Source: Clostridiaceae bacterium (GTDB taxonomy: Bacteria; Bacillota; Clostridia; Clostridiales; Clostridiaceae). From it: DNA of 64,000 bases. The notes below the pieces were generated by a model. It was not told where the DNA came from, ran no database searches, and was given only the letters and a program-made list of their open reading frames with translations. Both the position numbers and the translations under genes were made by a program. Positions 51,678 to 60,686 of this stretch are shown here, piece by piece; position 1 is the stretch's first letter, and each line of letters begins with the position of its first letter. Where the stretch lies: the NCBI GenBank assembly GCA_902363375.1, contig CABIZX010000001.1, positions 868,001-932,000 of the forward strand, in the 5' to 3' direction.

Positions 51678-52370
51678 CTAAACATCACTATTTTCTTCTG
51701 CTATTAAGCCTTTATCTATAATATTATAATGTTCATTAATTGCTTCAATACCAATAAATAAATTCTTTTGAACTAGACTTTCAAGTATTTTCTTATGTAA
51801 TTTTAGGAGAAAAGCTTTTTCGTTTTTTAAAGTTTCTCTAAGAATATGATCTATAAATTGGTCGCAGACTTCTGACAGTGATTGCATAATACTTATCATT
51901 AAATCATTTTTACACATAGATACAATAGAATAATGAAATTCTTTATCTAAAGCTCCTTGTTGAACTTCATTACAAGATTCCATTTCAGTTACTAAAAGAT
52001 TTAATTTAGATAAATCATCCTCTGTAATTATGTCAATGGCTATAGATAATGCCTGTATTTCAATTCCACGCCTTAATTGACTAACTTCAAGATAATCTAC
52101 TCGTTTCATTAAAATCATCATGGATAGGGAATCGGTGAAGCTTCGTCCTATATTCCCTACTAAATAATTACCAGAACCATGGCGACTTTCTATTATACCC
52201 ATACTTTCCATGATTTTAATTGCTTCTCTTATAGAGTTTCTACTTAAATTTAATATTTCTGACAGTTCACGCTCTGTGGGAAGCTTATCACCTAAAGATA
52301 ATTTATTACTTAAAAGTAATTTTTTAACATGATGAATTACTTTAAGGTATGCTTTATTCTCAATTTCCAT
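51678..52370 (-). CDS. FadR-subfamily GntR regulator, probable controller of lrgAB
   Basis: About 230 residues from ATG 52370 (TAAGGTGAG upstream; GTG 52379 overlaps the site). The N-terminal winged helix has LSLGDKLPTERELSEILNLS with RNSIREAIKIMESMGIIESR and HGSGNYLVG. The C-terminal FCD domain (about 85-220) is all helical with His/Asp residues that often bind a metal and an organic acid. It is encoded upstream of lrgA on the same strand, with a matching operator between them. Confidence 0.9.
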   Translation of the reverse strand: MEIENKAYLKVIHHVKKLLLSNKLSLGDKLPTERELSEILNLSRNSIREAIKIMESMGIIESRHGSGNYLVGNIGRSFTDSLSMMILMKRVDYLEVSQLRRGIEIQALSIAIDIITEDDLSKLNLLVTEMESCNEVQQGALDKEFHYSIVSMCKNDLMISIMQSLSEVCDQFIDHILRETLKNEKAFLLKLHKKILESLVQKNLFIGIEAINEHYNIIDKGLIAEENSDV

Positions 52371-52427
52371 AAATCTCACCTTACCTACTATATATTTGAT
52401 TAAGAAATTATGTATATTTAAGTTATG

Positions 52428-52465
52428 ACTAAAGCACAGGATACATCAATATCCTGTGCTTTAGT
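52428..52465. terminator. Bidirectional hairpin between two minus-strand genes
   Basis: ACTAAAGCACAGGATA (52428-52443) pairs perfectly with TATCCTGTGCTTTAGT (52450-52465), a 16-bp stem with a 6-base loop. It follows the basic protein gene on the minus strand. Confidence 0.8.
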
Positions 52466-52518
52466 TTAAAAGAAAGTATAAACCTTCATATTATTGGCTT
52501 CTATCAAGAAGCTGGTTA

Positions 52519-52950
52519 CTATTTGAACCTTCTATCTTGCTTTACTCTCTGTATTCTCTTTTGACCACCCTCAACAGGAACTAAGTCCCTTTTATTTGTA
52601 AGGTTCATAACATTCATTATGCTTATGTAGTCTTTGAATTTCTTTTTCTTCTTTTTCTTTTTAGAATAATCAGGTTTTAGACCCTGAATAACTAAAGAAT
52701 GACCTTGAGATACAGGAATGAATTCTGGCTTTTTAAACCATCTTTTTTTCTTATAAACGCAAGTAGCTATAGTTCTAACATTATCTTGCTTTACTACAAT
52801 AGTTACAATAATAGTATTTAAAATTCCAAGAAAAGATTTTTCTTCTGTTTTTACAGATAAAGCTCTTCCTTGAACTTGAGTTACTCTATCGCCATATTTA
52901 TTGATAAAAGCGCTAGTATAACTTTGTGATAATTTCTCTTTGAATCCCAT
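52519..52950 (-). CDS. Basic hypothetical protein
   Basis: A 143-residue, strongly basic protein. The first 95 residues look beta-rich (LGILNTIIVTIVVKQDNVRT). An eight-lysine run (SKKKKKKKKFK near 95-105) and a Lys/Arg-rich C-terminus (GGQKRIQRVKQDRRFK) follow. No membrane segment. It may contact nucleic acid or membrane lipid, but that is only a guess from charge. GGAGTTATTC precedes the ATG on the minus strand. No family was recognised. Confidence 0.6.
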   Translation of the reverse strand: MGFKEKLSQSYTSAFINKYGDRVTQVQGRALSVKTEEKSFLGILNTIIVTIVVKQDNVRTIATCVYKKKRWFKKPEFIPVSQGHSLVIQGLKPDYSKKKKKKKKFKDYISIMNVMNLTNKRDLVPVEGGQKRIQRVKQDRRFK

Positions 52951-53170
52951 ATGAATAACTCCTTTACTGAAGAATAAATAACTAAGTATAATATCTGACT
53001 GTATGTAAGTGTATAATATTACACAATATCATTATTATATAATAATTAAGTTGTTATAACAAGTTTATGTTCAACTTTTTAAAATTATATAAGTAATTTT
53101 TAGGTTTCTGTTCCCAAAGTCCTTTTATAAGAATATTAATATATTAAATGATTTTATTTGGGAGGACAGT

Positions 53171-55462
53171 ATGAAGAGAGTTTTAAAACCCAGTGAAGTT
53201 TTATATGATTTTGAAATTGTTGAAGATAGAGAAATAGAAGGCGAATTTACAATGCCACAATATAAGGATGTATATAATAAAATTAAAACCTCACTTTTTT
53301 TAAATGCTGAGGGATATAATATTTATTTAATTGATGAATTTTGCCAGGATAGAGTAAAACATATTATTAAGTATGTAAAACATATATTGAAGGATGGAAA
53401 TCCGCCAAAGGATATATGCTATGTTATAAAAGAAAATCCTAAGGAGCCTGTTTTTTTATTTGTTAATAATGGATATGGAAATAAACTAAAAAAAATGGTA
53501 GATAAAATTCAAGAATTTTATGCCGAGAGTATATTTAAATTTTATAATGATATAGACAACAAAGAAAAGGAGCAGCTTATTAATACTATAAGGGATAGGC
53601 GTAGTAAAATAGTTGGGGATTTAATTAAAGTTTCTAGAGAGTTTGGATTTGATATAAAAACTAGTGGAGAAGGGTTCACATTCATACCACTGATTGATGG
53701 AAAAGAGATGACGGAAGAGGAGTATGACAATCTTAAGGAAGAAGAGAAATTCGATATATTAAATAAAGTGGATGAACTAAAAGTAAGCGCTAATGATATA
53801 TTAAATAAGCTTAGAAATATGAAAGATGATGAATTAAATAGAATTAGAGAGATAATGGATAACTTCTTTAAGGAAGAAATGAAAGAATTAAGTATTGAAA
53901 TAGAAAAAGAGTTTAAAGATGATAGTGAAGCTAAGGAATATATATACTATATAATTACTGAAATTAAGGGAGAGCTTGAGGAAAATTATTCTATAAATTA
54001 TGAGGATGATGAGGAAGCCATAAAGGAGATTATATGTAAATATGATGTAAATGTAATTGTAGATAATTCAGAAACTAAGCATCCACCTGTAATATTTGAA
54101 GAGGATCCAAGTGTATCTAATCTTTTTGGATCCATTGATTATGAAAATCATAGTAATATATATGTATCTACAGTAAAGTCTATAAGAGCTGGTAGTTATG
54201 TAAGAGCTAATGGTGGATGCTTAATTTTGAGAGCTAGTAGCTTATTAAGCAATTCACAATCCTATTATTATTTAAAGAGAGCTATGATATCAGAAAAAGT
54301 AGATTTAGATTACAATAGAGGATATATTGAACTTTTTACTTTAAGTAGTTTAAAGCCAGTACCTATGCCAATTAGTACAAAAGTAATAATAATTGGAGAT
54401 AATGATATATATGATGCTTTATATAACTATGATAAAGAGTTTAAAACTATATTTAAAACTAGGGCTAATTATAGAGGCATATTAAAGGTGGAAGACAGTG
54501 TTAAAGCTGTATTATTAAGAGAAATAAATAAAGCAATTAAAAAAAATAACATTAAGCCTATAACTTCTAGTGGAGTAAGAGAGATTGCAAAATTTTTATC
54601 TAGAAAGGCAGAAAATAAAAATAAGATAGATTTTGACCATGAAGAATTATCAAATCTAATAATACAAGCTAATTATAGGGCGGTGGAAGATAAAAAGGAA
54701 TTTGTTGATGGTGAATATATAGAAGAGATTGCTTATAAAAAAGAAACCATAGAAAGTGAATATTTAGAGCTATATGATGAAAAAAGATTGCTTTTAGATG
54801 TTGTAGGAAGTAAAATAGGGCAAATTAACGGACTTTCTGTAATTGATACGGGCTATATAAGTTTTGGAAAGCCTGTTAAAATAACATGTACTTGCTTTAA
54901 AGGTGAAGGAAAAATTATAGATGCCCAAAGAGAATCAAATCTCAGTGGTAAAATTCATACTAAAGGTATTAATATTTTAAAGGGATATATTAATAATATT
55001 AATGGAGGATATAAAACCTTACCTGTAGATTTTAATATTAGCTTTGAACAGTTATATGGAGTTATAGATGGTGATAGCGCTTCAGTAGCTGAAGCAGTAT
55101 CTATGATATCTGCACTTTGTAAATTACCTATAAAACAAAATATTGCTATTACAGGTTCCATAAATCAGTTCGGGCAGGTGCAACCTATAGGTGGAGTAAA
55201 TGAGAAAATTGAGGGATTCTTTGAAGTTTGTAGGCTTATGGATAATATAGAGAATAAAGGAGTTGTAATTCCACTATCTAATAAAGATGATTTAGTACTT
55301 TCAAGAGAGGTAGAGAAAGCAATATTCGAAGGAAAATTCAAAATATACACTATGGAAACAGTAGAAGATGCTATGGAATTGATGTTTGAGGGTGAAGAAA
55401 TCAATATGAATAAAATAAGGGAGATAATAAGTAATCAATGTAATGAATATGAGAGTAAATAG
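53171..55462 (+). CDS. Lon-family protease with degenerate ATPase motifs
   Basis: A 763-residue protein with the layout of LonB-like AAA_32 proteases. The C-terminal Lon protease domain is intact: GDSASVAEA holds the catalytic Ser636 and GGVNEKIEG the Lys679, spaced 43 residues as in Lon. The N-terminal ATPase part is altered. Where a Walker A should follow GYNIYLI (residues about 48-54), the sequence is DEFCQDRVK. The Walker B-like GGCLILRASSLL (about 348-359) has Arg in place of the usual acidic residue. It may work without ATP hydrolysis. GGGAGG lies before ATG 53171. Confidence 0.85.
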   Translation: MKRVLKPSEVLYDFEIVEDREIEGEFTMPQYKDVYNKIKTSLFLNAEGYNIYLIDEFCQDRVKHIIKYVKHILKDGNPPKDICYVIKENPKEPVFLFVNNGYGNKLKKMVDKIQEFYAESIFKFYNDIDNKEKEQLINTIRDRRSKIVGDLIKVSREFGFDIKTSGEGFTFIPLIDGKEMTEEEYDNLKEEEKFDILNKVDELKVSANDILNKLRNMKDDELNRIREIMDNFFKEEMKELSIEIEKEFKDDSEAKEYIYYIITEIKGELEENYSINYEDDEEAIKEIICKYDVNVIVDNSETKHPPVIFEEDPSVSNLFGSIDYENHSNIYVSTVKSIRAGSYVRANGGCLILRASSLLSNSQSYYYLKRAMISEKVDLDYNRGYIELFTLSSLKPVPMPISTKVIIIGDNDIYDALYNYDKEFKTIFKTRANYRGILKVEDSVKAVLLREINKAIKKNNIKPITSSGVREIAKFLSRKAENKNKIDFDHEELSNLIIQANYRAVEDKKEFVDGEYIEEIAYKKETIESEYLELYDEKRLLLDVVGSKIGQINGLSVIDTGYISFGKPVKITCTCFKGEGKIIDAQRESNLSGKIHTKGINILKGYINNINGGYKTLPVDFNISFEQLYGVIDGDSASVAEAVSMISALCKLPIKQNIAITGSINQFGQVQPIGGVNEKIEGFFEVCRLMDNIENKGVVIPLSNKDDLVLSREVEKAIFEGKFKIYTMETVEDAMELMFEGEEINMNKIREIISNQCNEYESK

Positions 55463-55469
55463 TAAAAAG

Positions 55470-55496
55470 ACCTATGATTAATTTCATAGGTTTTTT
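55470..55496 (+). terminator. Terminator after Lon-like protease gene
   Basis: ACCTATGA (55470-55477) pairs with TCATAGGT (55484-55491), followed by six T. Confidence 0.85.
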
Positions 55497-55621
55497 ACTA
55501 TTTATCGACTTTAGGTTTCATAAAATTATTATAAACTGTAACGTTATTACATACCAATAGTGTTACAGTTTAAAGCGATAAAGGATAGCTGATATAACTA
55601 GATTTTAAAAGGTTTTTATAC

Positions 55622-55648
55622 TATAGTTTTCTAAAAAAGCTACGATTA
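55622..55648 (+). promoter_or_regulatory. Possible sigma-28 promoter of second chemoreceptor
   Basis: TATA (55622-55625), 15 bases, then TACGATTA (55641-55648). It is a partial match to TAAA-N15-GCCGATAA, 38 bases before the chemoreceptor start. Confidence 0.35.
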
Positions 55649-55685
55649 TAATATTATAATTTAAACTTGAATGGAGGATGAATAT

Positions 55686-57680
55686 ATGAAAAAAAATTTT
55701 AGAAGTTTAAAGAGTAAACTCATAATTTCTTTACTAGGGGTATCTATAATACCATTAATTTTCATAGCTCTATTAGTTTATAATGAATGTTATAGTTTAC
55801 TTAAAGATAATTTAGAAGAATCTACTAGTAAGACTCTGGTAGAAGTAAACCGTGGAATAGAGAACTACTTTAATGCAGTAGCTAATCAATTGGAATCGTT
55901 GGCTATTAATAGTAAATTCACTGATTTCAGTAATAGTAGTGAAGATATTAAAGACGCAGAAAGTCTAATGAGCAATGTGGAAGTGTCAGATGAAAATATA
56001 AGTACAACATTCTATGGAACAGAAAAGGGAGATTTTTATGTTTCTCATGAAATTCAGCTGTCAGAAGATTATGATCCTAGAGAAAAGGAATGGTATACTT
56101 TAGCCGTATCTAATATGGATTCTTATATAATTACATCACCTTATACTAGTGCTGAAGATCAAAAAACTACAGTAACATTAGCTAAGGCTGTGGTTAAAGA
56201 TGGTAAGATTAATGGAGTAGTTGGATTAGATTTATCTTTAGATGAATTTAGCAAAAGTATTTCTAGTATAACAATTGGTGATGAGGGTTATGTAGTTGTT
56301 TGTAGTAAAGATGGTGATATAATATCTCATACGGATTCTAGTTTAATAGGTAAAAGTTTAGTTGAGACAGATGGAAGTCTTAAAGGGATAGTAGATAATA
56401 ATTCAGGTTTTATTGAATCTAATAATGCTGGGAAAAAGAGCTTTGTAGTTTATAATTTGAACTCTCTAGATAATATTAGATTAGTTGCATTTATTCCAGA
56501 AGCAGAATTATTAAAAGATACTAATGCAGTTAAAGGATTTTTAATAATAGGGTTAATTGTTATAGGGGTAGTGGCTATATTTATAAGCATAGGGCTTGGA
56601 CAAGGAATTTCTAAAAATATGAAAAAGGTGAAAGAAGTTATAGCTAAAGCTTCTAAAGGAGACTTTACTGGAAAAGTAGAAATTAAATCCAAAGATGACT
56701 TTAAAGAATTAGGAGATTATTTTAATAATATGATGGAGTCTGTTGCTGCATTAATGAAAAATGTTGACAAGTCATCTGAAGTTGTTTTAAGGGCTGCATC
56801 AGATTTAGCAGTAATGTCTAATGAAACGACTACAGCACTTTCACAAACTCATATAGCTATGGATGAAATAGCATCAGGAGCTTGCAATCAGGCTGAAAGT
56901 ACTATCCAATGTGCTAAATATATGGAGGATTTATCAATAAGTATTGATAATATAGAGACATCATCTATAGAAATAGATAACATATCTAAAGATACTAAAA
57001 ATTATAGTCTTGATGGAAGTAAAATAGTTTCAGAATTAATAAGTAGCTCAGTTAAAATAAAGGATGCGGTTACTATAGTTGGAAATATAGTAAGAGAAGT
57101 TAATAAAAGTATGGAACAGATAAATTTAATATCTAAAACTATATATGATATAACAGAACAGACTAATTTGTTATCATTGAATGCATCTATAGAAGCAGCA
57201 AGGTCAGGTGAAGCTGGTAGAGGATTTGCAGTAGTAGCAAATGAAATAAGAAGACTAGCAGAGCAGTCAAAAAGTTCTACTGATAAAATAAATATTATAA
57301 TTAAAGAGATAGAAGATAAATCTATTCTAGCCGTATCAGCAATAAATAACTCACAAGAGGTAGTAGAATTAGAAGGGAATATGGTTAATGAAACTTCACA
57401 AATATTCAATAATATATCTGACAGTGTATTAAAATTATCTAATAAAATAAGTGAAGTTAAAGAATCTATTGATAGTATACAAGTTGAAAAAGCTAACGTA
57501 GTTAAAGAAATAGAGAATGTAACATCTATTTCAGAAAGTACTGCTTCTGCAACAGAAGAAATATCAGCATCTACAGAAGAAATAACTGCAAATATGGACG
57601 AGATTTCTAGATATACTCAAAATTTAAATGAGTTATCTGAACACCTAAAGAATGAGATTTCTAAGTTTATAACTGGATAA
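55686..57680 (+). CDS. Methyl-accepting chemotaxis protein with double Cache sensor
   Basis: About 664 residues from ATG 55686, behind TGGAGGATG; ATG 55671 is part of that site. Membrane segments are at about 11-33 and 285-306. The large outer domain between them has dCache features ([20 protein letters not shown], then [16 protein letters not shown]). A HAMP domain follows, then the signalling hairpin [20 protein letters not shown] with [18 protein letters not shown]. dCache receptors often sense amino acids or organic acids. Confidence 0.93.
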   Translation: MKKNFRSLKSKLIISLLGVSIIPLIFIALLVYNECYSLLKDNLEESTSKTLVEVNRGIENYFNAVANQLESLAINSKFTDFSNSSEDIKDAESLMSNVEVSDENISTTFYGTEKGDFYVSHEIQLSEDYDPREKEWYTLAVSNMDSYIITSPYTSAEDQKTTVTLAKAVVKDGKINGVVGLDLSLDEFSKSISSITIGDEGYVVVCSKDGDIISHTDSSLIGKSLVETDGSLKGIVDNNSGFIESNNAGKKSFVVYNLNSLDNIRLVAFIPEAELLKDTNAVKGFLIIGLIVIGVVAIFISIGLGQGISKNMKKVKEVIAKASKGDFTGKVEIKSKDDFKELGDYFNNMMESVAALMKNVDKSSEVVLRAASDLAVMSNETTTALSQTHIAMDEIASGACNQAESTIQCAKYMEDLSISIDNIETSSIEIDNISKDTKNYSLDGSKIVSELISSSVKIKDAVTIVGNIVREVNKSMEQINLISKTIYDITEQTNLLSLNASIEAARSGEAGRGFAVVANEIRRLAEQSKSSTDKINIIIKEIEDKSILAVSAINNSQEVVELEGNMVNETSQIFNNISDSVLKLSNKISEVKESIDSIQVEKANVVKEIENVTSISESTASATEEISASTEEITANMDEISRYTQNLNELSEHLKNEISKFITG

Positions 57681-57690
57681 GATATTATAA

Positions 57691-57736
57691 TAGTCTAAAA
57701 GGGTATGAACAATTTTGTTCATACCCTTTTAGACTA
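57691..57736. terminator. Bidirectional terminator between chemoreceptor and ychF
   Basis: TAGTCTAAAAGGGTATGAAC (left arm from 57691) pairs perfectly with GTTCATACCCTTTTAGACTA (right arm to 57736) over about 20-22 bp. It separates convergent genes. Confidence 0.9.
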
Positions 57737-57763
57737 CTAATTTAATAACTAAAATAAGTCATA

Positions 57764-58861
57764 TTATACATTAAATCTAAAGTTAACTACGTCTCCATCT
57801 TGCATTATATAATCTTTTCCCTCAAGTCTGTAGAACCCTTTTTCTTTAGCAGCAGCTTCAGAGCCACATTCAATTAATTTATCAAAGGAAATTACTTCTG
57901 CACGAATAAATCCACGCTCAATGTCACTATGAATTTTACCAGCAGCGGCAGGAGCCTTTGTACCTATTTTTATTGTCCAAGCTCTTACCTCTTGAACTCC
58001 AGCAGTTAGATAACTCATTAATCCAAGAAGTTTGTAACTAGCACTAATTAATTTATCAAGTCCGGATTCTTGAAGACCATATTCTGAAAGTAAATCCTTC
58101 TTTTCTTCGTCCTCTAAGGTAGATAGTTCTTCTTCTAATTTAGCGCAAACTATGATGATTTCTGAATTTTCATTAGCGGCATAGGCTTCGACCTCTTTTA
58201 CCATATCATTTTCTCCACCACATTCCATTAAATCATCTTCACTCACATTACAAGCATATAATACAGGTTTAGAAGTTATTAAAAATAGTGATTTAACAAA
58301 TTCTTCTTCCTCATCAGTGAACTCCAAAGTTCTAACAGGCTTATTATCTTCTAAATGCTTCTTGATTTTTTCCATAATGGCATATTCAGATTTAGCCGTT
58401 TTATCTCCTGAGCGCACTAATTTTATAGATTTCTCCATTCTTCTTTCTAACACTTCTAAATCAGAGAAAATTAATTCAAGATTGATAGTTTCAATATCTC
58501 TTATAGGTGATACAGATCCCTCTACGTGCACAACATTATCATCTTTAAAGCATCTAACAGTGTGAACTATTGCAGCTACCTCTCTTATATGAGATAAAAA
58601 CTTGTTTCCAAGACCTTCACCCTTACTAGCTCCTTTAACTAAACCTGCTATATCATAGAATTCTATAGCAGTATGTACTTGCTTTTTAGAGTTATATAAT
58701 TTTTGTAATACATCAAGGCGACCATCTGGTACACTAACTACTCCTACATTTGGTTCTATAGTACAGAATGGGTAGTTAGCAGATTCTGCGCCAGCCTTTG
58801 TAATGGCATTAAATAATGTACTTTTTCCTACGTTAGGTAAACCTACTATTCCTAATTTCAT
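57764..58861 (-). CDS. ychF: Redox-responsive ATPase/GTPase YchF (OLA1 family)
   Basis: A 365-residue P-loop protein. G1 is GLPNVGKSTLFNAITKAG, G3 is DIAGLVKGASKGEGLG, and a coiled insertion and C-terminal TGS domain follow (ending ...GKDYIMQDGDVVNFRFNV). Members prefer ATP to GTP and bind ribosomes; they are tied to stress and translation. AAAGGACG on the minus strand precedes the ATG at 58861. Length is normal. Confidence 0.96.
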   Translation of the reverse strand: MKLGIVGLPNVGKSTLFNAITKAGAESANYPFCTIEPNVGVVSVPDGRLDVLQKLYNSKKQVHTAIEFYDIAGLVKGASKGEGLGNKFLSHIREVAAIVHTVRCFKDDNVVHVEGSVSPIRDIETINLELIFSDLEVLERRMEKSIKLVRSGDKTAKSEYAIMEKIKKHLEDNKPVRTLEFTDEEEEFVKSLFLITSKPVLYACNVSEDDLMECGGENDMVKEVEAYAANENSEIIIVCAKLEEELSTLEDEEKKDLLSEYGLQESGLDKLISASYKLLGLMSYLTAGVQEVRAWTIKIGTKAPAAAGKIHSDIERGFIRAEVISFDKLIECGSEAAAKEKGFYRLEGKDYIMQDGDVVNFRFNV

Positions 58862-59136
58862 AAAATATTCGTCCTTTCTATGTAAACCTTAGGGCTTAAT
58901 ACTTAAAAATTTCATTCTTTTAAATTATACTCTACAGAAAGAGGAATTTCAATAATTCAAAGGGTTTATATAGGAATCGAAAAAAACTTGTAGAAAGTAA
59001 GTGGTTAAATTCAAAATATGTAATATAGTTGAATTCAAGTGAGGATTTTTTATATATTTCTATAAATTTGTTTAAAAAAAATTTCCCATTTAATGAATAT
59101 TTAAAAGGAATTTATGTGAACTTATAGAATTATTTA
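58862..59136. other. Divergent intergenic region between ychF and rsmH
   Basis: About 275 AT-rich bases with stops in all frames. It must hold the minus-strand ychF promoter; no clear boxes stand out. No mraZ gene or strong hairpin is seen. Confidence 0.5.
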
Positions 59137-59145
59137 TGGTACAAT
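59137..59145 (+). promoter_or_regulatory. Extended -10 promoter of the rsmH division operon
   Basis: TGGTACAAT at 59137-59145 is an extended -10 box (TG-N-TACAAT). A weak -35 lies near 59116. The rsmH ATG is about 65 bases downstream. Confidence 0.55.
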
Positions 59146-59210
59146 GATAAGTGTATAATGGGGTCTGTGATTTAATTATAAACATAAGACAAAACAAAGG
59201 AGAATATATA

Positions 59211-60143
59211 ATGAAATTTAAACACTTTTCGGTAATGTTAGAAGAATGTATAGAAATGCTTGACATCAAAGAAGATGGCATATATGTTGATTGTACCTTA
59301 GGTGGAGCAGGGCATTCAAAGGAAATTTTAAATAGACTTTCATCAAAGGGCAGATTAATAGGAATAGATCAAGACTTAGATGCTCTTAAAGCAGCAAAAG
59401 AAAAGCTAAAAGATTTTAAGAATGTGACCTATGTGCACGATAATTTTTATAATATTAAAGAGATATTAAAATCCTTGGAAATAGAAAAGGTTGATGGTAT
59501 TCTTATGGATTTAGGGGTTTCATCTTATCAGCTAGATGAAGGTGAAAGAGGATTTAGCTATATGAAGGAAGCAGCTCTAGATATGAGAATGAATAGGGAA
59601 GAGCCTTTTTCAGCTTATAATGTAGTTAATGAGTATAGTGAAGATGAGCTTTTTAGAATTCTCAGAGATTTTGGAGAGGAAAAATTCTCAAGAAGAATTG
59701 CTGCAAGAATAATTGAGAAAAGAAAAATAAAGCCTATTGAAACTACACTTGAGCTTGTGAAAATTATAGATGAGTGCATACCAGCAAAATTTAAAAGAGA
59801 AGGTGGACATCCGGCTAAAAGAACATTCCAAGCTGTTAGAATAGAAGTAAATAGTGAACTAAGCATTTTAGATAGAGCTATAGAGGATGGAATAGAAGCT
59901 TTAAATAAAGATGGAGTTATGGCAATAATTACATTCCACTCTCTAGAAGATAGAATAGTTAAAAATAAATTTAAAGATTTAATAGATCCGTGTAAATGCC
60001 CTAAGGAACTTCCAATGTGTGTCTGTGGAAAAAAACCAATTGTTAAATTAATTAACAAAAAGCCTATAGAAGCAACTAAAGAGGAACTTGAGAACAATTC
60101 AAGAAGTAGAAGTGCCAAGTTAAGGGGATGTAAAAAGATTTAG
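59211..60143 (+). CDS. rsmH: 16S rRNA m4C1402 methyltransferase RsmH (MraW)
   Basis: A 310-residue SAM-dependent methyltransferase from ATG 59211, with AAAGGAG upstream; ATG 59151 is far upstream without a site. Motifs are [35 protein letters not shown] (SAM binding), [19 protein letters not shown], and the C-terminal [15 protein letters not shown] and [15 protein letters not shown]. First gene of the division and cell wall cluster. Confidence 0.96.
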   Translation: MKFKHFSVMLEECIEMLDIKEDGIYVDCTLGGAGHSKEILNRLSSKGRLIGIDQDLDALKAAKEKLKDFKNVTYVHDNFYNIKEILKSLEIEKVDGILMDLGVSSYQLDEGERGFSYMKEAALDMRMNREEPFSAYNVVNEYSEDELFRILRDFGEEKFSRRIAARIIEKRKIKPIETTLELVKIIDECIPAKFKREGGHPAKRTFQAVRIEVNSELSILDRAIEDGIEALNKDGVMAIITFHSLEDRIVKNKFKDLIDPCKCPKELPMCVCGKKPIVKLINKKPIEATKEELENNSRSRSAKLRGCKKI

Positions 60144-60170
60144 TTCTAAAAACTAGATGGGGGTAGTAAA

Positions 60171-60668
60171 ATGGTAGTAGAAAACAGAAAAAATGCAATA
60201 AGTGGGAATACAGCTTTAGCTTCTCAAGCTAATCCATTACCTAGAGAACATGTAAAAAATCCCACTAAACAGGGACAAAGTAAAGAAGAACTAAGAAAAA
60301 TAAAAAAACAGAAGATGTTAAAATTTTTGAAATTTAACGGAAGTATAGTAGCAGCAGGAATACTAGGGGCGGTTATAGTGTCAAGATATAGTATTATATA
60401 TACTAATCAAAAGGAGATAGCGGCTATTCAAGAAGAAATACAAACCTTAACAGAAGAAAGTGAGGATTTAAGTATAAAACTACTTAAATTTAATAATATT
60501 TCTTACATAGAGGAAGTTGCCACTAAAGAGTTAAAAATGGTAAAACCAAAGAGTACCAATGCGATTTATTGCAATATTAATGCGATTGAAGAGATAGCTA
60601 CAAATAGCGCTAATGAAGAAAAAGGGGATAGTTTATTAAGTAAAATTAAAAACTTATTATTTAATTAG
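60171..60668 (+). CDS. ftsL: FtsL-like cell division protein
   Basis: A 165-residue single-pass protein: a basic cytoplasmic N-terminus of about 60 residues, a membrane helix near 62-82 (FNGSIVAAGILGAVIVSRY), then a leucine-zipper-like coil (KEIAAIQEEIQTLTEESEDL) and a short tail. FtsL/DivIC proteins sit between rsmH and the division transpeptidase. Sequence is poorly conserved, so position and topology carry the call. Confidence 0.85.
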   Translation: MVVENRKNAISGNTALASQANPLPREHVKNPTKQGQSKEELRKIKKQKMLKFLKFNGSIVAAGILGAVIVSRYSIIYTNQKEIAAIQEEIQTLTEESEDLSIKLLKFNNISYIEEVATKELKMVKPKSTNAIYCNINAIEEIATNSANEEKGDSLLSKIKNLLFN

Positions 60669-60686
60669 TTAGTGAGGTAATTGTAG

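Noticed and set aside
53051..53062. TTGTTATAACAA palindrome upstream of the Lon-like gene
   Set aside because: It is a perfect 12-base palindrome, but such AT-rich ones arise easily here and no regulator or second copy supports it.
59615..60118. Minus-strand open frame of 167 codons
   Set aside because: It is fully antisense to rsmH, which has all its motifs; no ribosome site or known domain.
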